In this document: piece after piece, positions 52,690-61,781 of the stretch | Position numbering within the stretch: the first letter of the stretch is position 1 | Layout of the letters: every line of letters starts with the position of its first letter | Assembly: GCF_014854695.1 (NCBI RefSeq) | Contig: NZ_CP027557.1 | Location: forward strand, 4,340,001-4,404,000 | DNA from: Rhodococcus rhodochrous | GTDB taxonomy: Bacteria; Actinomycetota; Actinomycetes; Mycobacteriales; Mycobacteriaceae | Direction of reading: 5' to 3' | DNA: 64,000 nt | Made by a program: the position numbers and the translations under genes | The notes under the pieces: generated by a model | Databases searched by the model: none | The model's input: the letters and a program-made list of their open reading frames with translations, nothing else | What the model was told of the DNA's origin: nothing

Positions 52690-53786
52690 GCGAGTTCACC
52701 ACCGAGCTGGCGGAGACCACCGCGGCGATCATCGAGCACGTGGGGGTCGATCCGGCCACGCCTGCGGACGGCATGCACGGTGCGCTCTGGACGCAGCTCG
52801 TGGACGGCGGCTTCGTCACCGTCGGCGTACCGGAAGCCGCCGGTGGGGGTGGCGCGACACTCGGCGACGCACTCGCAGTCGTGACGACCGCAGCGCGGCA
52901 CGGCGCAGTGGTGCCCCTCGTCGAGCACGGCATCCTCGCAGCCTGGCTCGCCGCCACAGCCGGACACGAGTTGACCGCGGAGATCGCGACCGCGGCACGA
53001 GGTGACGAGCGATGCTCGATCCACCGCCGGGGCGACACCCTCCTGTTCGACGGCACGGTGACGGATGTCCCCTACGCGGCCGACGCGGACACCCTCGTCG
53101 TGATCCTCCCTCCGGAGAACGGCGCGGACGGTTCCTCGGTCGCCGTCGTGTCGATGTCCGGAAACGGCGCCGACGTCTCGGCAGAAACCGACCTGACCGG
53201 TGTTTCCTACGCCGACATCGTCTTCCGGGACGCACCGGTCGTCTTCCACGGAAGTTCACCGGTTCCCCTCACCGAGTTCCGGCACCGTGGCGCTCTCGCC
53301 TACGCGGCCGCGACGGCGGCTGCAGCTACGGCAGTACGGGACCACACCGTTCGCTATGCATCCGAGCGCCTCCAGTTCGGGCGCCCGATCGCGAAATTCC
53401 AGGCCGTCCAGCAACAGCTGGCACAGCTCGCCGCCCGGACCACGATGATGGAGATCGCCGTCGACTCCGCGATCGCCACGCACGACGACCCGGAGATCGG
53501 CCCGCTCACGACAGCAGCCGCGAAAGTGGTGACCGCGATGTCCGCGCACTCCGTCGCTGCCGCCGGCCATCAGATCCACGGTGCCATCGGCACGACCTCC
53601 GAACACCACCTCGGCCGCTTCACCACCGCGTTGTGGAGCGGGCGCGACCGATTCGGCTCCGAGCAACTCTGGGCGGAGGACCTCGCGAGCCGGATCCTCG
53701 ACGACGGCATCGACGTCTGGGACGTCGTCACCGGAACACGAACAGAGCACGACAGCGCATCGACGGCGTACAGGAGCCCGGCATGA
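52686..53786 (+). CDS. Acyl-CoA dehydrogenase, partner subunit
   Basis: 366 residues, a diverged acyl-CoA dehydrogenase: FVTVGVPEAAGGGGATLGDALAVV, RHRGALAYAAATAAAATAVRDHTVRYASERLQFGRPIAKFQAVQQQLAQLA (the ERxQFGxPI signature), HQIHGAIGTTSEHHLGRFTT. Adjacent unequal pairs of this kind form the alpha2beta2 steroid acyl-CoA dehydrogenases (ChsE1-ChsE2, FadE-type) of mycobacteria. ATG at 52686 overlaps the previous stop. Confidence 0.83.
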   Translation: MSEFTTELAETTAAIIEHVGVDPATPADGMHGALWTQLVDGGFVTVGVPEAAGGGGATLGDALAVVTTAARHGAVVPLVEHGILAAWLAATAGHELTAEIATAARGDERCSIHRRGDTLLFDGTVTDVPYAADADTLVVILPPENGADGSSVAVVSMSGNGADVSAETDLTGVSYADIVFRDAPVVFHGSSPVPLTEFRHRGALAYAAATAAAATAVRDHTVRYASERLQFGRPIAKFQAVQQQLAQLAARTTMMEIAVDSAIATHDDPEIGPLTTAAAKVVTAMSAHSVAAAGHQIHGAIGTTSEHHLGRFTTALWSGRDRFGSEQLWAEDLASRILDDGIDVWDVVTGTRTEHDSASTAYRSPA

Positions 53787-55144
53787 ACGTCTCCACCTCC
53801 CCCGGTCACACGCCCACATCGACGGCCGATTCCGCGATCGACGGTCGTGCCGCGTGGCGGGCGGCCGATCGCAGCACCGGAGTCGGCGCGCTCGCCGGAC
53901 TCCGGGTACTCGACCTCAGCAGGGTCCTCGCCGGGCCGTACACGGCCCAGACCCTCGCCGACCACGGCGCCGAGGTGATCAAGGTGGAGGCACCGTCCGG
54001 CGACGAGACACGCGGATGGGGACCACCTTTCGACGATTCCGGCGAGAGCAGTGCGTACTACGCGGGTCTCAACCACAGCAAGGACAACATCTGTCTCGAT
54101 CTCCGGACCGACGCGGGCCGCGAAGTACTGTCGCATCTGCTGCGTGGCGCCGACGTGGTGATCGAGAACTTCAAGGCCGGCACCATGGCTCGTTGGGGGT
54201 TCGACTACGAGACCGTGCTCGCCGAGGAGAATCGCCGGCTCGTCTACTGCAGGGTGACCGGGTTCGGTGTGGACGGGCCGATGGGCGGACTACCCGGATA
54301 CGACGCGGTGCTGCAGTCCTTCGGTGGCCTGATGAGCGTCAACGGCTATCCCGACGGCAATCCCTTGCGTGTCGGAGTTCCGATCGTCGACATCGTCGCG
54401 TCCCACATGGCGGTCAGCGGCATCCTGCTCGCGCTGAGGGAGCGGGACAGCAGCGGCCGCGGTCAACTCGTGGACATCACCCTGCTCGACTCGGTGATCT
54501 CGCTGCTGCACCCCCACGCATCGAACTGGGTCTCGAGCGGGAAGGTGCCCCAGCGCACCGGCGACTACCACCCGACGGTCGTGCCGTATCAGGTCTTCGC
54601 TGCCCTCGACGGTGACTTCTTCATCAGTGCCGCCAACGACCGGCAGTTCCGCTCCCTGGTGACCGTCCTGGGCAGGCCGGATCTCGCCGACGACCCGCGA
54701 TTCGTCTCCAACGGCGTGCGGTCGCAGAATCGCGACGAACTCGCGACCCTGCTCGGCGGTCTCGTCGCCGGATGGCGACGAGACGATCTCGCGGTCGAAC
54801 TCGAACGCGCCGGTGTCGCGGCCAGCCCGGTCAACACCGTCGACCAGGCCCTCACTGCGCCCCAGACCGTTCACCGCGGGCTCTTCCTCGACACCGTCGA
54901 CTATCGTGGCCTGGGTGTGCCGATAAAGCTCGGGCGGACGGCCACACGGACACCCAGGACGGCGGTTCCGCTCGGAACCGACACCGAAGCGGTGCTGTGT
55001 TCGATGGGATACAGCGCAGACACTGTCGCCGCTCTACGGGCCACCGGCGCGCTGGGCCGTTCACGAACGACGCATGCGGGGACGACCCGGAAGGACGACG
55101 CAGGAGAGGACCGAGGTGAGCCCACGAGCGATGCGGACCGGTGA
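53783..55144 (+). CDS. Class III CoA-transferase (CaiB/BaiF family)
   Basis: 453 residues. GLRVLDLSRVLAGPYTAQTLADHGAEVIKVE, then ENFKAGTMARWGFDY, YCRVTGFGVDGPMGG and the catalytic Asp203 in VGVPIVDIVASH. It would transfer CoA between acids, giving the acyl-CoA used by the dehydrogenase pair without ATP. ATG at 53783 overlaps the previous stop; its last 29 bases overlap the GntR gene. Confidence 0.88.
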   Translation: MNVSTSPGHTPTSTADSAIDGRAAWRAADRSTGVGALAGLRVLDLSRVLAGPYTAQTLADHGAEVIKVEAPSGDETRGWGPPFDDSGESSAYYAGLNHSKDNICLDLRTDAGREVLSHLLRGADVVIENFKAGTMARWGFDYETVLAEENRRLVYCRVTGFGVDGPMGGLPGYDAVLQSFGGLMSVNGYPDGNPLRVGVPIVDIVASHMAVSGILLALRERDSSGRGQLVDITLLDSVISLLHPHASNWVSSGKVPQRTGDYHPTVVPYQVFAALDGDFFISAANDRQFRSLVTVLGRPDLADDPRFVSNGVRSQNRDELATLLGGLVAGWRRDDLAVELERAGVAASPVNTVDQALTAPQTVHRGLFLDTVDYRGLGVPIKLGRTATRTPRTAVPLGTDTEAVLCSMGYSADTVAALRATGALGRSRTTHAGTTRKDDAGEDRGEPTSDADR

Positions 55145-55823
55145 CGACGTCACCGAGCCCGGTCCCCCGGCAACCGTTCGCGGCGCCGACTGGGTCGCCA
55201 CCGAGATCGAGCGGATGATCGTCACCGGTGATCTGCTCCCCGGCCAACCGGTCCGTCAGGAGCAGATGGCGGAACGACTAGGAGTCAGCCGGCTCCCGAT
55301 CCGGGAAGGACTACGCCAACTCGCCTCGCAGGGGCTCATCGAACATCGCCGCAACGCCGGGTACACCGTCGTCCGGCTCGAGCAGTCCGAGTTCGACCAG
55401 ATCTACCTGATGCGCGATGCCCTCGAACGGGAGGTTCTTGCCTCCCTCCCCGCCCTGGATGCCGACGCGCTCGCCGAGGTCCGCAGGCTGGGCGAGCGCG
55501 TCGCCGAGGCGGCAGAACGTGGAGACCTGCTGGAGATGCGCCTGGCGAACCAGGACTTCCACTTCGCCATGTTCGACCGCTCGCCGCTCGGTCTGGTCGT
55601 CTCGGAGATCCGCCGATTGTGGCGACTCGCGATGCCGTATCACGCGGCGTATCTCTTCGATGCCGAAGTGCGCCGACGTGTGATCGCGGAACACGATGCG
55701 ATGATCGACGCGCTCGCCGACCACGACAACGAGCGTCTGATCGGCCTGATGAACGAGCATCGCCGCGGCGGTGAAGCCGGCACGAGCATGCTTCTGCGGA
55801 ACACCGCTCGCGGAGGTTCGTGA
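55116..55823 (+). CDS. GntR-family (FCD-type) transcriptional regulator
   Basis: 235 residues. N-terminal GntR winged helix (ADWVATEIERMIVTGDLLPGQPVRQEQMAERLGVSRLPIREGLRQLASQGLIEH), then an all-helical FCD ligand domain with the metal-site pattern (MRDALEREVLASL, HFAMFDRSP, EHDAMIDALADHD). GTG at 55116 has AGGAG nine bases upstream and overlaps the CoA-transferase end. Predicted repressor of this operon and of the divergent SDR-VOC pair via the palindrome at 50681. Confidence 0.85.
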   Translation: MSPRAMRTGDDVTEPGPPATVRGADWVATEIERMIVTGDLLPGQPVRQEQMAERLGVSRLPIREGLRQLASQGLIEHRRNAGYTVVRLEQSEFDQIYLMRDALEREVLASLPALDADALAEVRRLGERVAEAAERGDLLEMRLANQDFHFAMFDRSPLGLVVSEIRRLWRLAMPYHAAYLFDAEVRRRVIAEHDAMIDALADHDNERLIGLMNEHRRGGEAGTSMLLRNTARGGS

Positions 55824-55842
55824 CTCGGCACCCCACGGGTGA

Positions 55843-55876
55843 CGGCCGGCCCGGGGCAATCACGCCGGGCCGGCCG
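55843..55876. terminator. Bidirectional terminator between gntR and the ferredoxin reductase gene
   Basis: 12-base-pair perfect GC stem (CGGCCGGCCCGG) with a 10-base loop between convergent stops. Confidence 0.78.
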
Positions 55877-55887
55877 ATCGGGTCACC

Positions 55888-57168
55888 TCATGCCGTTCGA
55901 ACGGCCCCCAACAGCTTCTTCAACGGAACCGTCTCGTCCGAGAGCAGTTCCCGGGACGGCCGGTGCCCACGTGCGAGCGCGGACCGCAGTGCGACGAAGT
56001 CGGCGGGCGCGTTGACGCATTCGGCGGCGAGCAGGCGGTCGTCCTCGAAATAGAGTGCGACGCGGCGCCGAGGCTTGCTCGGATCGGTACGGACCAGCAC
56101 CTCCGTGTGCCCGCCGATCATTCCGGCGATCTGCAGTTTCCACGGCCCCTGGTCGGACCAGAACCACGGCACGGGCCGTTCGACTGCCTCACTTCCGAGC
56201 AACGTCGCAGCTGCCACGTTCGCCTGCTCGGTGGCGTTGTCGACGGATTCGAGACGTACCCGGGTTCCCTCACCCGTCGTCTGCACGGTGCAATCACCGA
56301 TGGCGAGGATTCTCCCGTCCGAGGTCACACAACGCTCGTCGACCAGGACGCCACGATCGCAGGCGAGGCCGAGTTGTTCTGCGAGTTCGGTGCGCGGTTC
56401 CGCACCGACCCCTACGAGGACCGTCGCTGCGGCGATCTCGCGACCGTCGTCGAGACGGACCGCACGTACCCGATCACCGTCGAGTGGGATCTCGACGGGT
56501 TTCGCATCGAGGACGACGTCCACGCCCATCTCCCGGTGCGCCGCGAGCAGGAACTCGGCCGTTCCTGCTCCGACAGCACGACCCATCAGCTGCCGGCCCG
56601 CCTCGACGACCGTGACAGCGACACCCAGTCCCCGGAGTGTGGCGGCGACCTCGAGTCCGACGAAACCACCGCCGATGACCACCACCGGTCCGGCAGTGAC
56701 ACGTTCCGCCAGTCGGTGTGCATGGTCGAGTCCACGCAACACCAGGACATCCCGGTGGTCGGAACCGGGAATCGCCAATCGTCGTGCCCGAGCGCCGGTG
56801 GCGAGCACGAGCCGATCGAAGGCGCGCGTCCCGACGGACCCGTCGGAGCGCTCCAGGTGCAGCGTGACGCCGTCGGCGTCACGTTCGACCCTGCGGACGG
56901 TTGTACCCAGCAACACTTCGATCTCGTTGTCCGAGTAGTGATCTGACGCACGTAGCATCAGCCGGTCCGGCGTCGACTCCCCCTTCAGCCATGCCTTCGA
57001 CAAGGGCGGCCTGTGGTAGGGCGGATGCGTCTCGTCGCCGATCAACGTCAGAGGTCCGGTGTACCCGCCGGACCTGAGCCGATCGGCCAGGTGCACCGCC
57101 GCGTGCGAGGCACCGACGACCGCCACACTGCGTGGTGGTGCGCCGGTGCCGGTCGGATCTCCGGTCAT
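55888..57168 (-). CDS. NAD(P)H:ferredoxin reductase (putidaredoxin reductase-like)
   Basis: 426-residue FAD oxidoreductase: VAVVGASHAAVHLADRLR (first dinucleotide fold), PPYHRPPLSKAWL, VVVIGGGFVGLEVAATLRGLG (NADH fold), and the FAD-binding RILAIGDCTVQ. This architecture belongs to P450-type ferredoxin reductases (camA-like). Start ATG at 57168 is one base after the ferredoxin stop; the ATG at 57183 lies inside the ferredoxin. Transfers electrons from NAD(P)H to the ferredoxin next to it for the P450. Confidence 0.88.
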   Translation of the reverse strand: MTGDPTGTGAPPRSVAVVGASHAAVHLADRLRSGGYTGPLTLIGDETHPPYHRPPLSKAWLKGESTPDRLMLRASDHYSDNEIEVLLGTTVRRVERDADGVTLHLERSDGSVGTRAFDRLVLATGARARRLAIPGSDHRDVLVLRGLDHAHRLAERVTAGPVVVIGGGFVGLEVAATLRGLGVAVTVVEAGRQLMGRAVGAGTAEFLLAAHREMGVDVVLDAKPVEIPLDGDRVRAVRLDDGREIAAATVLVGVGAEPRTELAEQLGLACDRGVLVDERCVTSDGRILAIGDCTVQTTGEGTRVRLESVDNATEQANVAAATLLGSEAVERPVPWFWSDQGPWKLQIAGMIGGHTEVLVRTDPSKPRRRVALYFEDDRLLAAECVNAPADFVALRSALARGHRPSRELLSDETVPLKKLLGAVRTA

Positions 57169-57169
57169 C

Positions 57170-57490
57170 TCACGCCTGTTCATCGGGGATCGTCACGTGC
57201 AGGTCGACCCCCTCGCGGAGAATCAACTGGCACGACAGTCGTGACGAGTCCTCACGATCACTCGCGGTGCAGTCCAGCATGTCGTCCTCGTCCTCCGAAG
57301 GAGCATCGAAATGATGCCGGTCCTCTTCGGCGAGGTAGACATGACAGGTCGCGCACGACAGCGAACCGCCGCACTGTCCGACGATCCCGGACACACCGTT
57401 GCGGACGGCTGTCGACATCACGGAATCGCCGGGCACACCGTCGATCACGCGTTCCGTCCCGTCCGGTTGGACATAGAACACCTTGGGCAT
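57170..57490 (-). CDS. [2Fe-2S] ferredoxin, putidaredoxin type
   Basis: 106 residues. Cluster ligands C-x5-C-x2-C in [15 protein letters not shown] and a fourth Cys in [11 protein letters not shown] at 57490 lies nine bases after the P450 stop. Electron carrier between the adjacent reductase and P450, giving a complete class I P450 system. Confidence 0.92.
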   Translation of the reverse strand: MPKVFYVQPDGTERVIDGVPGDSVMSTAVRNGVSGIVGQCGGSLSCATCHVYLAEEDRHHFDAPSEDEDDMLDCTASDREDSSRLSCQLILREGVDLHVTIPDEQA

Positions 57491-57499
57491 GTCGGGTCC

Positions 57500-58750
57500 C
57501 TACCAGGTGACGGGGAGATCGACGATGGGCTGTGTGAGGTTGTCGTTGTCCACCACTGCCTCACCAGCGAGCCTGAGGCCCGGGAGCCGCTTGAACAACT
57601 CGGTGATCGCGACCTGCATCTCCATCCGCGCCAGTGGTGCTCCGAGGCAGTGGTGCAGGCCGTAACTCAACGTCAGGTGCGGGTTGTCCTTTCGACGTAC
57701 GTCGAAGGTACCGGGGTCCGAGACTGCGACCGCGTCGTGATTGACCGAAGCGGGATCCACCAGCACGGCCTCCCCCTCGGCAATGACCTGGCCGTCGATC
57801 TCCACGTCCTCGGTGGCGACGAACGGAACGAGCCCCCCGCCTCCTGCAACGGTGTCGTAGATGGACATACGGCCGTTGCGGAGGATCTCCTCGACCGCAG
57901 TGGGTGCCACGGCGTCGACATCCTCGAGGAGGACCGCCAGCTGGTCTGGGTTCTTCAGGAGCGACAGGACACCGGAGCAGATGAAATTCGCCGTGTTGTC
58001 GAAGCCTGCCACGATGAGGATCATCGCGATGGGAAGGATCTCCCCGTCGGTGAGCGAATCGTCCTTGTCCGGCGCATTGGCCAGATCGCTGAGGAGGTCC
58101 TCCCGGGGATTCTTGCGCCGATCCTCGATCAGAGCACTCAGGTACATGAAGAGTTCGGTCATGTTCTGCACGACCTCGTCCTCGGGCATGTTCGCCACCG
58201 CGAGCGTGGCAGCGCTCCACTTCTGGAACTTCGGACGATCCTCCGGCGGAACGCCCAGCAGGTTGGACAGCATCTGGATCGGCAACGCCACGGCGTAGTC
58301 GCTGACCAGATTCGCCGGCGCACCCTTGTCCACCATCTCGTCGATGAGCTCGTTCGCGAACTCGACCGCAGATTCCCGCATGGCGCGCACGCGCTTCGGG
58401 GAGATGGACTTCTGTACGAGTTTGCGAAGTTTGGTGTGGTGCGGCGGATCCTCGAACTGGATCGTCGACTTCAGGAAGTCCGGGAACTCCACGAAGTAGG
58501 GCACGGCCCGCTCACCGGTCCGGAAGGGCTTCCGAACGAAGCGGGGATCGCTGAGCATGTCGCGGGCTGCAGCGTTCCGGTGGATGACCCAGACGTCACC
58601 GCCGATCGGCATCGTCATCTTCGTCATGGGCCGCTCGGCCGAGATGGCGACGTACCGCTGGACGGCATCCTGCGGAGGGACGGCCGCGAACGGGTAGGAG
58701 GTGTCGACCACCCGGCCGGTGGGAGTCGTGGACGTTTCCGTTGAGCTCAC
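57500..58750 (-). CDS. Cytochrome P450
   Basis: 416-residue soluble bacterial P450. ExxR at E288-R291; heme Cys368 in SYGLHHCLG (the usual Phe seven residues before Cys is Leu361). The I-helix reads AGFDNT, so the acid is Asp251 but the usual Thr of the acid-alcohol pair is Asn252, as in cineole hydroxylase P450cin. Sits with its own ferredoxin and reductase (class I system). Substrate likely a steroid or terpenoid intermediate of the island; reaction unproven. ATG at 58750. Confidence 0.9.
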   Translation of the reverse strand: MSSTETSTTPTGRVVDTSYPFAAVPPQDAVQRYVAISAERPMTKMTMPIGGDVWVIHRNAAARDMLSDPRFVRKPFRTGERAVPYFVEFPDFLKSTIQFEDPPHHTKLRKLVQKSISPKRVRAMRESAVEFANELIDEMVDKGAPANLVSDYAVALPIQMLSNLLGVPPEDRPKFQKWSAATLAVANMPEDEVVQNMTELFMYLSALIEDRRKNPREDLLSDLANAPDKDDSLTDGEILPIAMILIVAGFDNTANFICSGVLSLLKNPDQLAVLLEDVDAVAPTAVEEILRNGRMSIYDTVAGGGGLVPFVATEDVEIDGQVIAEGEAVLVDPASVNHDAVAVSDPGTFDVRRKDNPHLTLSYGLHHCLGAPLARMEMQVAITELFKRLPGLRLAGEAVVDNDNLTQPIVDLPVTW

Positions 58751-58791
58751 TGTAATTCTCCTGGGGCTGAACCGATGTCGGGAGATTCCGC

Positions 58792-59697
58792 TCAGGACGA
58801 AGCGGGAACCTCGGCGGGGGCGACGACCTGCGGCGCAGCGTCGGCGGTGATCGCCATGATCTCCTCGAACCGCTCGGCCACCGTGTCGACCGTAAGATCG
58901 GGGTCGTGGATGCCCACCGTGTTGACCAGAGCGAGACGGTTGACGATGCCGCCGGCGACGTTGAACACCTCACCGGTGACGGTGCAGTCCGGGTGGACCA
59001 GGTATGCAGCGACCGGAGCGACATGCTCGGGGCGCAACTGGGTGCGCATGTACTCCATCACCTCGGGCGACAGGGTGTCCGCAGACGCCTCGGCCATCCG
59101 GGTGCCGGCGCCGGGAGCGATGGCGTTGACCTTCACCCCCGAGGCGAGACCTTCGACCGCCAGGTTCCGGGTGAGGCCGAACAGTGCGCCCTTCGATCCG
59201 CCGTAGTGCGACATGTCCGGATTACCGAGCATCGCTTGGGAAATGGTGTTGACCACGCGACCGGCAGGCGACTTCAGCAGGTGCGGCCAGGCCGCACGGC
59301 ACAGCCGGAGCGCACCGAAATAGTGGACGTCGAGATGACGTTGGTACTCCTCGTAGGGAACTTCGTCGAACGGTGCGGTACGCACGATGCCCGCGTTGTT
59401 GATGACGGCGTCGAGCCGGCCGAATTCCGCCAGGGCGATGTCGACGAGGGCGTTGGCGCCTTCCTCCGTCGAGACGTCGGCCGCACATGCCACGGCACGT
59501 CCACCCGCCGCGGTGATCACCGCGGCGACCTCCGCTGCCGGGTCGTCGCCGTCGACGCCGGAGCCGTCGATGGTGGCACCCAGGTCACCGACCACCACTG
59601 CGGCACCACGCGCGGCCAGCAGTTCGGCGTGGGCGCGGCCGATTCCGCGACCTGCTCCGGTGATGACGACCACGCGGTCGTTGAAATCCAATGTCAT
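58792..59697 (-). CDS. SDR, 17beta-hydroxysteroid dehydrogenase type 4-like
   Basis: 301 residues. VVITGAGRGIGRAHAELLAARGAAVVVGDLGA has the Asp-Leu-Gly after beta-2 typical of the SDR domain of peroxisomal multifunctional enzyme (HSD17B4/MFE-2) and of steroid side-chain beta-hydroxyacyl-CoA dehydrogenases. NNAGIVR, Ser in TISQAM, YGGSK and a long C-terminus are present. Forty bases upstream of the P450, transcribed together. Confidence 0.83.
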   Translation of the reverse strand: MTLDFNDRVVVITGAGRGIGRAHAELLAARGAAVVVGDLGATIDGSGVDGDDPAAEVAAVITAAGGRAVACAADVSTEEGANALVDIALAEFGRLDAVINNAGIVRTAPFDEVPYEEYQRHLDVHYFGALRLCRAAWPHLLKSPAGRVVNTISQAMLGNPDMSHYGGSKGALFGLTRNLAVEGLASGVKVNAIAPGAGTRMAEASADTLSPEVMEYMRTQLRPEHVAPVAAYLVHPDCTVTGEVFNVAGGIVNRLALVNTVGIHDPDLTVDTVAERFEEIMAITADAAPQVVAPAEVPASS

Positions 59698-59731
59698 GAT
59701 GTGTCCTCGGATGTGGTGGGAAGTGTCGGAG

Positions 59732-60679
59732 TCAGGGACGGGTGTCGCCGCCGCTCACGGAAACGTCTGCTGCCCAGATGGTTCCCAGTGCTTCCCGAGC
59801 GGACTTCTCGAAGTCGAAGACCTCGACACCGACGGTCATGTAGAGCGTGGTGCGGTCGGGGCCACCGAGCAGGCAGGCCGAGGCGACGCCGTTCTCGAGC
59901 GGGACCGGAACGGCGTCCGTCATGCCGTCCTCGGTGAAGCGGGCCACGTAACCGCTGCCGGGCATCGCCGCCCACACGCCGCCCTCGGTGTCGAGTCCGA
60001 TTCCGTCGGGAAGGAACGGGCAGGCGGCGAACGGACGAGGATTGGACAGTGATCCATCGGCGGCGCGGTCGATGACCGTCAGTCTCTGCGCCGTCACCTC
60101 TGCGGTGTAGACCTTCGTTCCGTCCGCGCTGATGGTAATGCCGTTGGCGCACATGAGCGGTCCGACCTCATCGGCCGTGGACACGGTCCCGTCGGGCTCG
60201 ACGACGATGATCGGGGACGCCACCGGCTCGGCACCGGCGAACAGGTCGAATCCGAGCTGGGTGACGTATGCGCGGCCCTCCGCGTCGACGACCATGTCGT
60301 TGATGGGGGCCGGCGCGAGTGCGGAGACATCGGCGAGTACCTCGAGGTCGTCGGGCCCCTTCCCGCCGTGGACGAGGACGAGCTTCTCACGCATGGAGGT
60401 GACGATCAGCCGGCCGTCCGGGAGCCATCCGAAACCGCCGAGGTGGATCGGAACGTCGGTCCCTGCACGACGGCCCGACGCGTCCACGACGACCGTCGCG
60501 TTGCCGTCGGCGTCGAGGGTTTTCAGTGTCGAGGTGTACATGTCGGTGAACCAGAGGGCGCCGTCGTGCCAGCGCGGGCACTCGGGCCACGAGAACCCGC
60601 TCGCGATCTTGCGGGGTTCGACGATGCGCGCCTTCGCCTCTGCGACAGCGGCGGCGGTGTCGGCAACTACGTTGGTCAT
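59732..60679 (-). CDS. SMP-30/gluconolactonase-family hydrolase
   Basis: 315-residue six-bladed beta-propeller: WPECPRWHDGALWFTDM (metal ligand Glu33), PINDMVVDAEGRAYVT and PDGIGLDTEGGVWAAMPGSG supply the Asn and Asp ligands. Family members hydrolyse lactones. A lactone from one of the Baeyer-Villiger enzymes or from ring cleavage would be a suitable substrate. ATG at 60679. Confidence 0.85.
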   Translation of the reverse strand: MTNVVADTAAAVAEAKARIVEPRKIASGFSWPECPRWHDGALWFTDMYTSTLKTLDADGNATVVVDASGRRAGTDVPIHLGGFGWLPDGRLIVTSMREKLVLVHGGKGPDDLEVLADVSALAPAPINDMVVDAEGRAYVTQLGFDLFAGAEPVASPIIVVEPDGTVSTADEVGPLMCANGITISADGTKVYTAEVTAQRLTVIDRAADGSLSNPRPFAACPFLPDGIGLDTEGGVWAAMPGSGYVARFTEDGMTDAVPVPLENGVASACLLGGPDRTTLYMTVGVEVFDFEKSAREALGTIWAADVSVSGGDTRP

Positions 60680-60762
60680 GTCGTGCCTTCCAGTGAGAGG
60701 GACCGGGCGCAGATGTCCACGGTGGTTCTGCCAACGCGACGAGGACGACCCGGGAGAGGGCC

Positions 60763-60788
60763 GTGAACTACGTCACAACTACGTTCAC
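60763..60788. promoter_or_regulatory. Inverted/direct repeat upstream of SMP-30 operon
   Basis: GTGAACTACGT and ACTACGTTCAC flank a CACA spacer: outer inverted arms GTGAAC/GTTCAC enclose two direct copies of ACTACGT. It sits 84-109 bases upstream of the SMP-30 start in a 163-base gap, a suitable place for an operator of the P450/SMP-30 operon. Confidence 0.45.
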
Positions 60789-60842
60789 GAGGGACATTAG
60801 GTCCCGGAAAATCCCGCATACGGGGTGCATCCCGCTGAGCGG

Positions 60843-61655
60843 TCAGCTTCCTTTCGCGGGCGTGCCGAGCACGCTCTTCATCTGCCCGGCGACGAGATTC
60901 GTCGTCCACCGGGGCACAAGGCGGACGAGCCGATCGAGGATGTTCGCGTCCTGGCCGATGACCACGCGGAAGCTGCCCTTCTCCATTCCGGAGACGATCA
61001 GCTCCGCTGTCCGCTCGGGTGTCGTGGCACGCACCTTGCGACCACCCGCATCGATCATCTTCACGCCCGAGTTGCCGCTGAGATTCGTACTGATGTTGCC
61101 CGGGAAAACGGTCGTGACCACCACGCCGGTATCCGAGAGTTCCTGGTACAGACCCTCGCTGAACTGTTTGACCGCTCCCTTGGAGGCGCCGTAGACCGTC
61201 TGGCCTGCGAACGGGACGAGACCGGCCAGACTGGCGATGTTCACCAGCGAGGCCTCCGGGCGCTGCCGGAGCTCGGGCACGAATGCCAGGCACATGTTGA
61301 CCACGCCCCAGAGATTGACCTGCAGAACGCGTTCGATCTCGCTCCGTTCGAGTTCGAGGACCGGGACGAACCGGTGGATGACGCCGGCAACGTTGACGAG
61401 ACCGTCTATCCGTCCATGTTCGGCGAGGACGGCTGCGGGCAACGCATCCACCGCCACCCGATCCGTGACGTCCACGACGTGCAGCGAGACCTTCGCGTTC
61501 CGGTCACCGGTGAGTGCCTGCGTCTCGCGCAACCACTCCTCTTTCAGATCGACGAGCGCGACCCGGGCTCCCCGTTCGAGCAACGTCAACGCTGTCTGCC
61601 GTCCGATACCGTTTCCGGCTCCCGTGACGACGACGACCTTCCCGTCCAACCGCAT
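60843..61655 (-). CDS. SDR-family oxidoreductase
   Basis: 270 residues. VVVVTGAGNGIGRQTA, VDLKE after beta-2 (NAD-type), NVAG instead of NNAG, Ser in NIASLAGL and YGASK. The C-terminal region (ERTAELIVSGMEKGSFRVVIGQDANILDRLVRLVPRW) matches long-chain alcohol/sterol-type SDRs. ATG at 61655 with AGGGAGAGG upstream; the track's earlier start at 61697 is not supported. Confidence 0.82.
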   Translation of the reverse strand: MRLDGKVVVVTGAGNGIGRQTALTLLERGARVALVDLKEEWLRETQALTGDRNAKVSLHVVDVTDRVAVDALPAAVLAEHGRIDGLVNVAGVIHRFVPVLELERSEIERVLQVNLWGVVNMCLAFVPELRQRPEASLVNIASLAGLVPFAGQTVYGASKGAVKQFSEGLYQELSDTGVVVTTVFPGNISTNLSGNSGVKMIDAGGRKVRATTPERTAELIVSGMEKGSFRVVIGQDANILDRLVRLVPRWTTNLVAGQMKSVLGTPAKGS

Positions 61656-61781
61656 GCGACACCTCTCCCTGTCCGGTGGCGCACCGCGCGACACCACCCG
61701 TCTCTTCGTCTACCGGGCAGACGTCCTCGGATGTTCGGAGCCGACCGCACAGCGGGAGACCGAATGTGGTTCGTCCTCGGA

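Noticed and set aside
45007-58750. Estrogen (4-hydroxyestrone) pathway as the main function of the island
   Set aside because: The P450 and extradiol dioxygenase would fit, but the presence of KshA, KstD and HsaA-type genes points to 3-ketosteroid ring degradation; the estrogen route cannot be supported from sequence alone.
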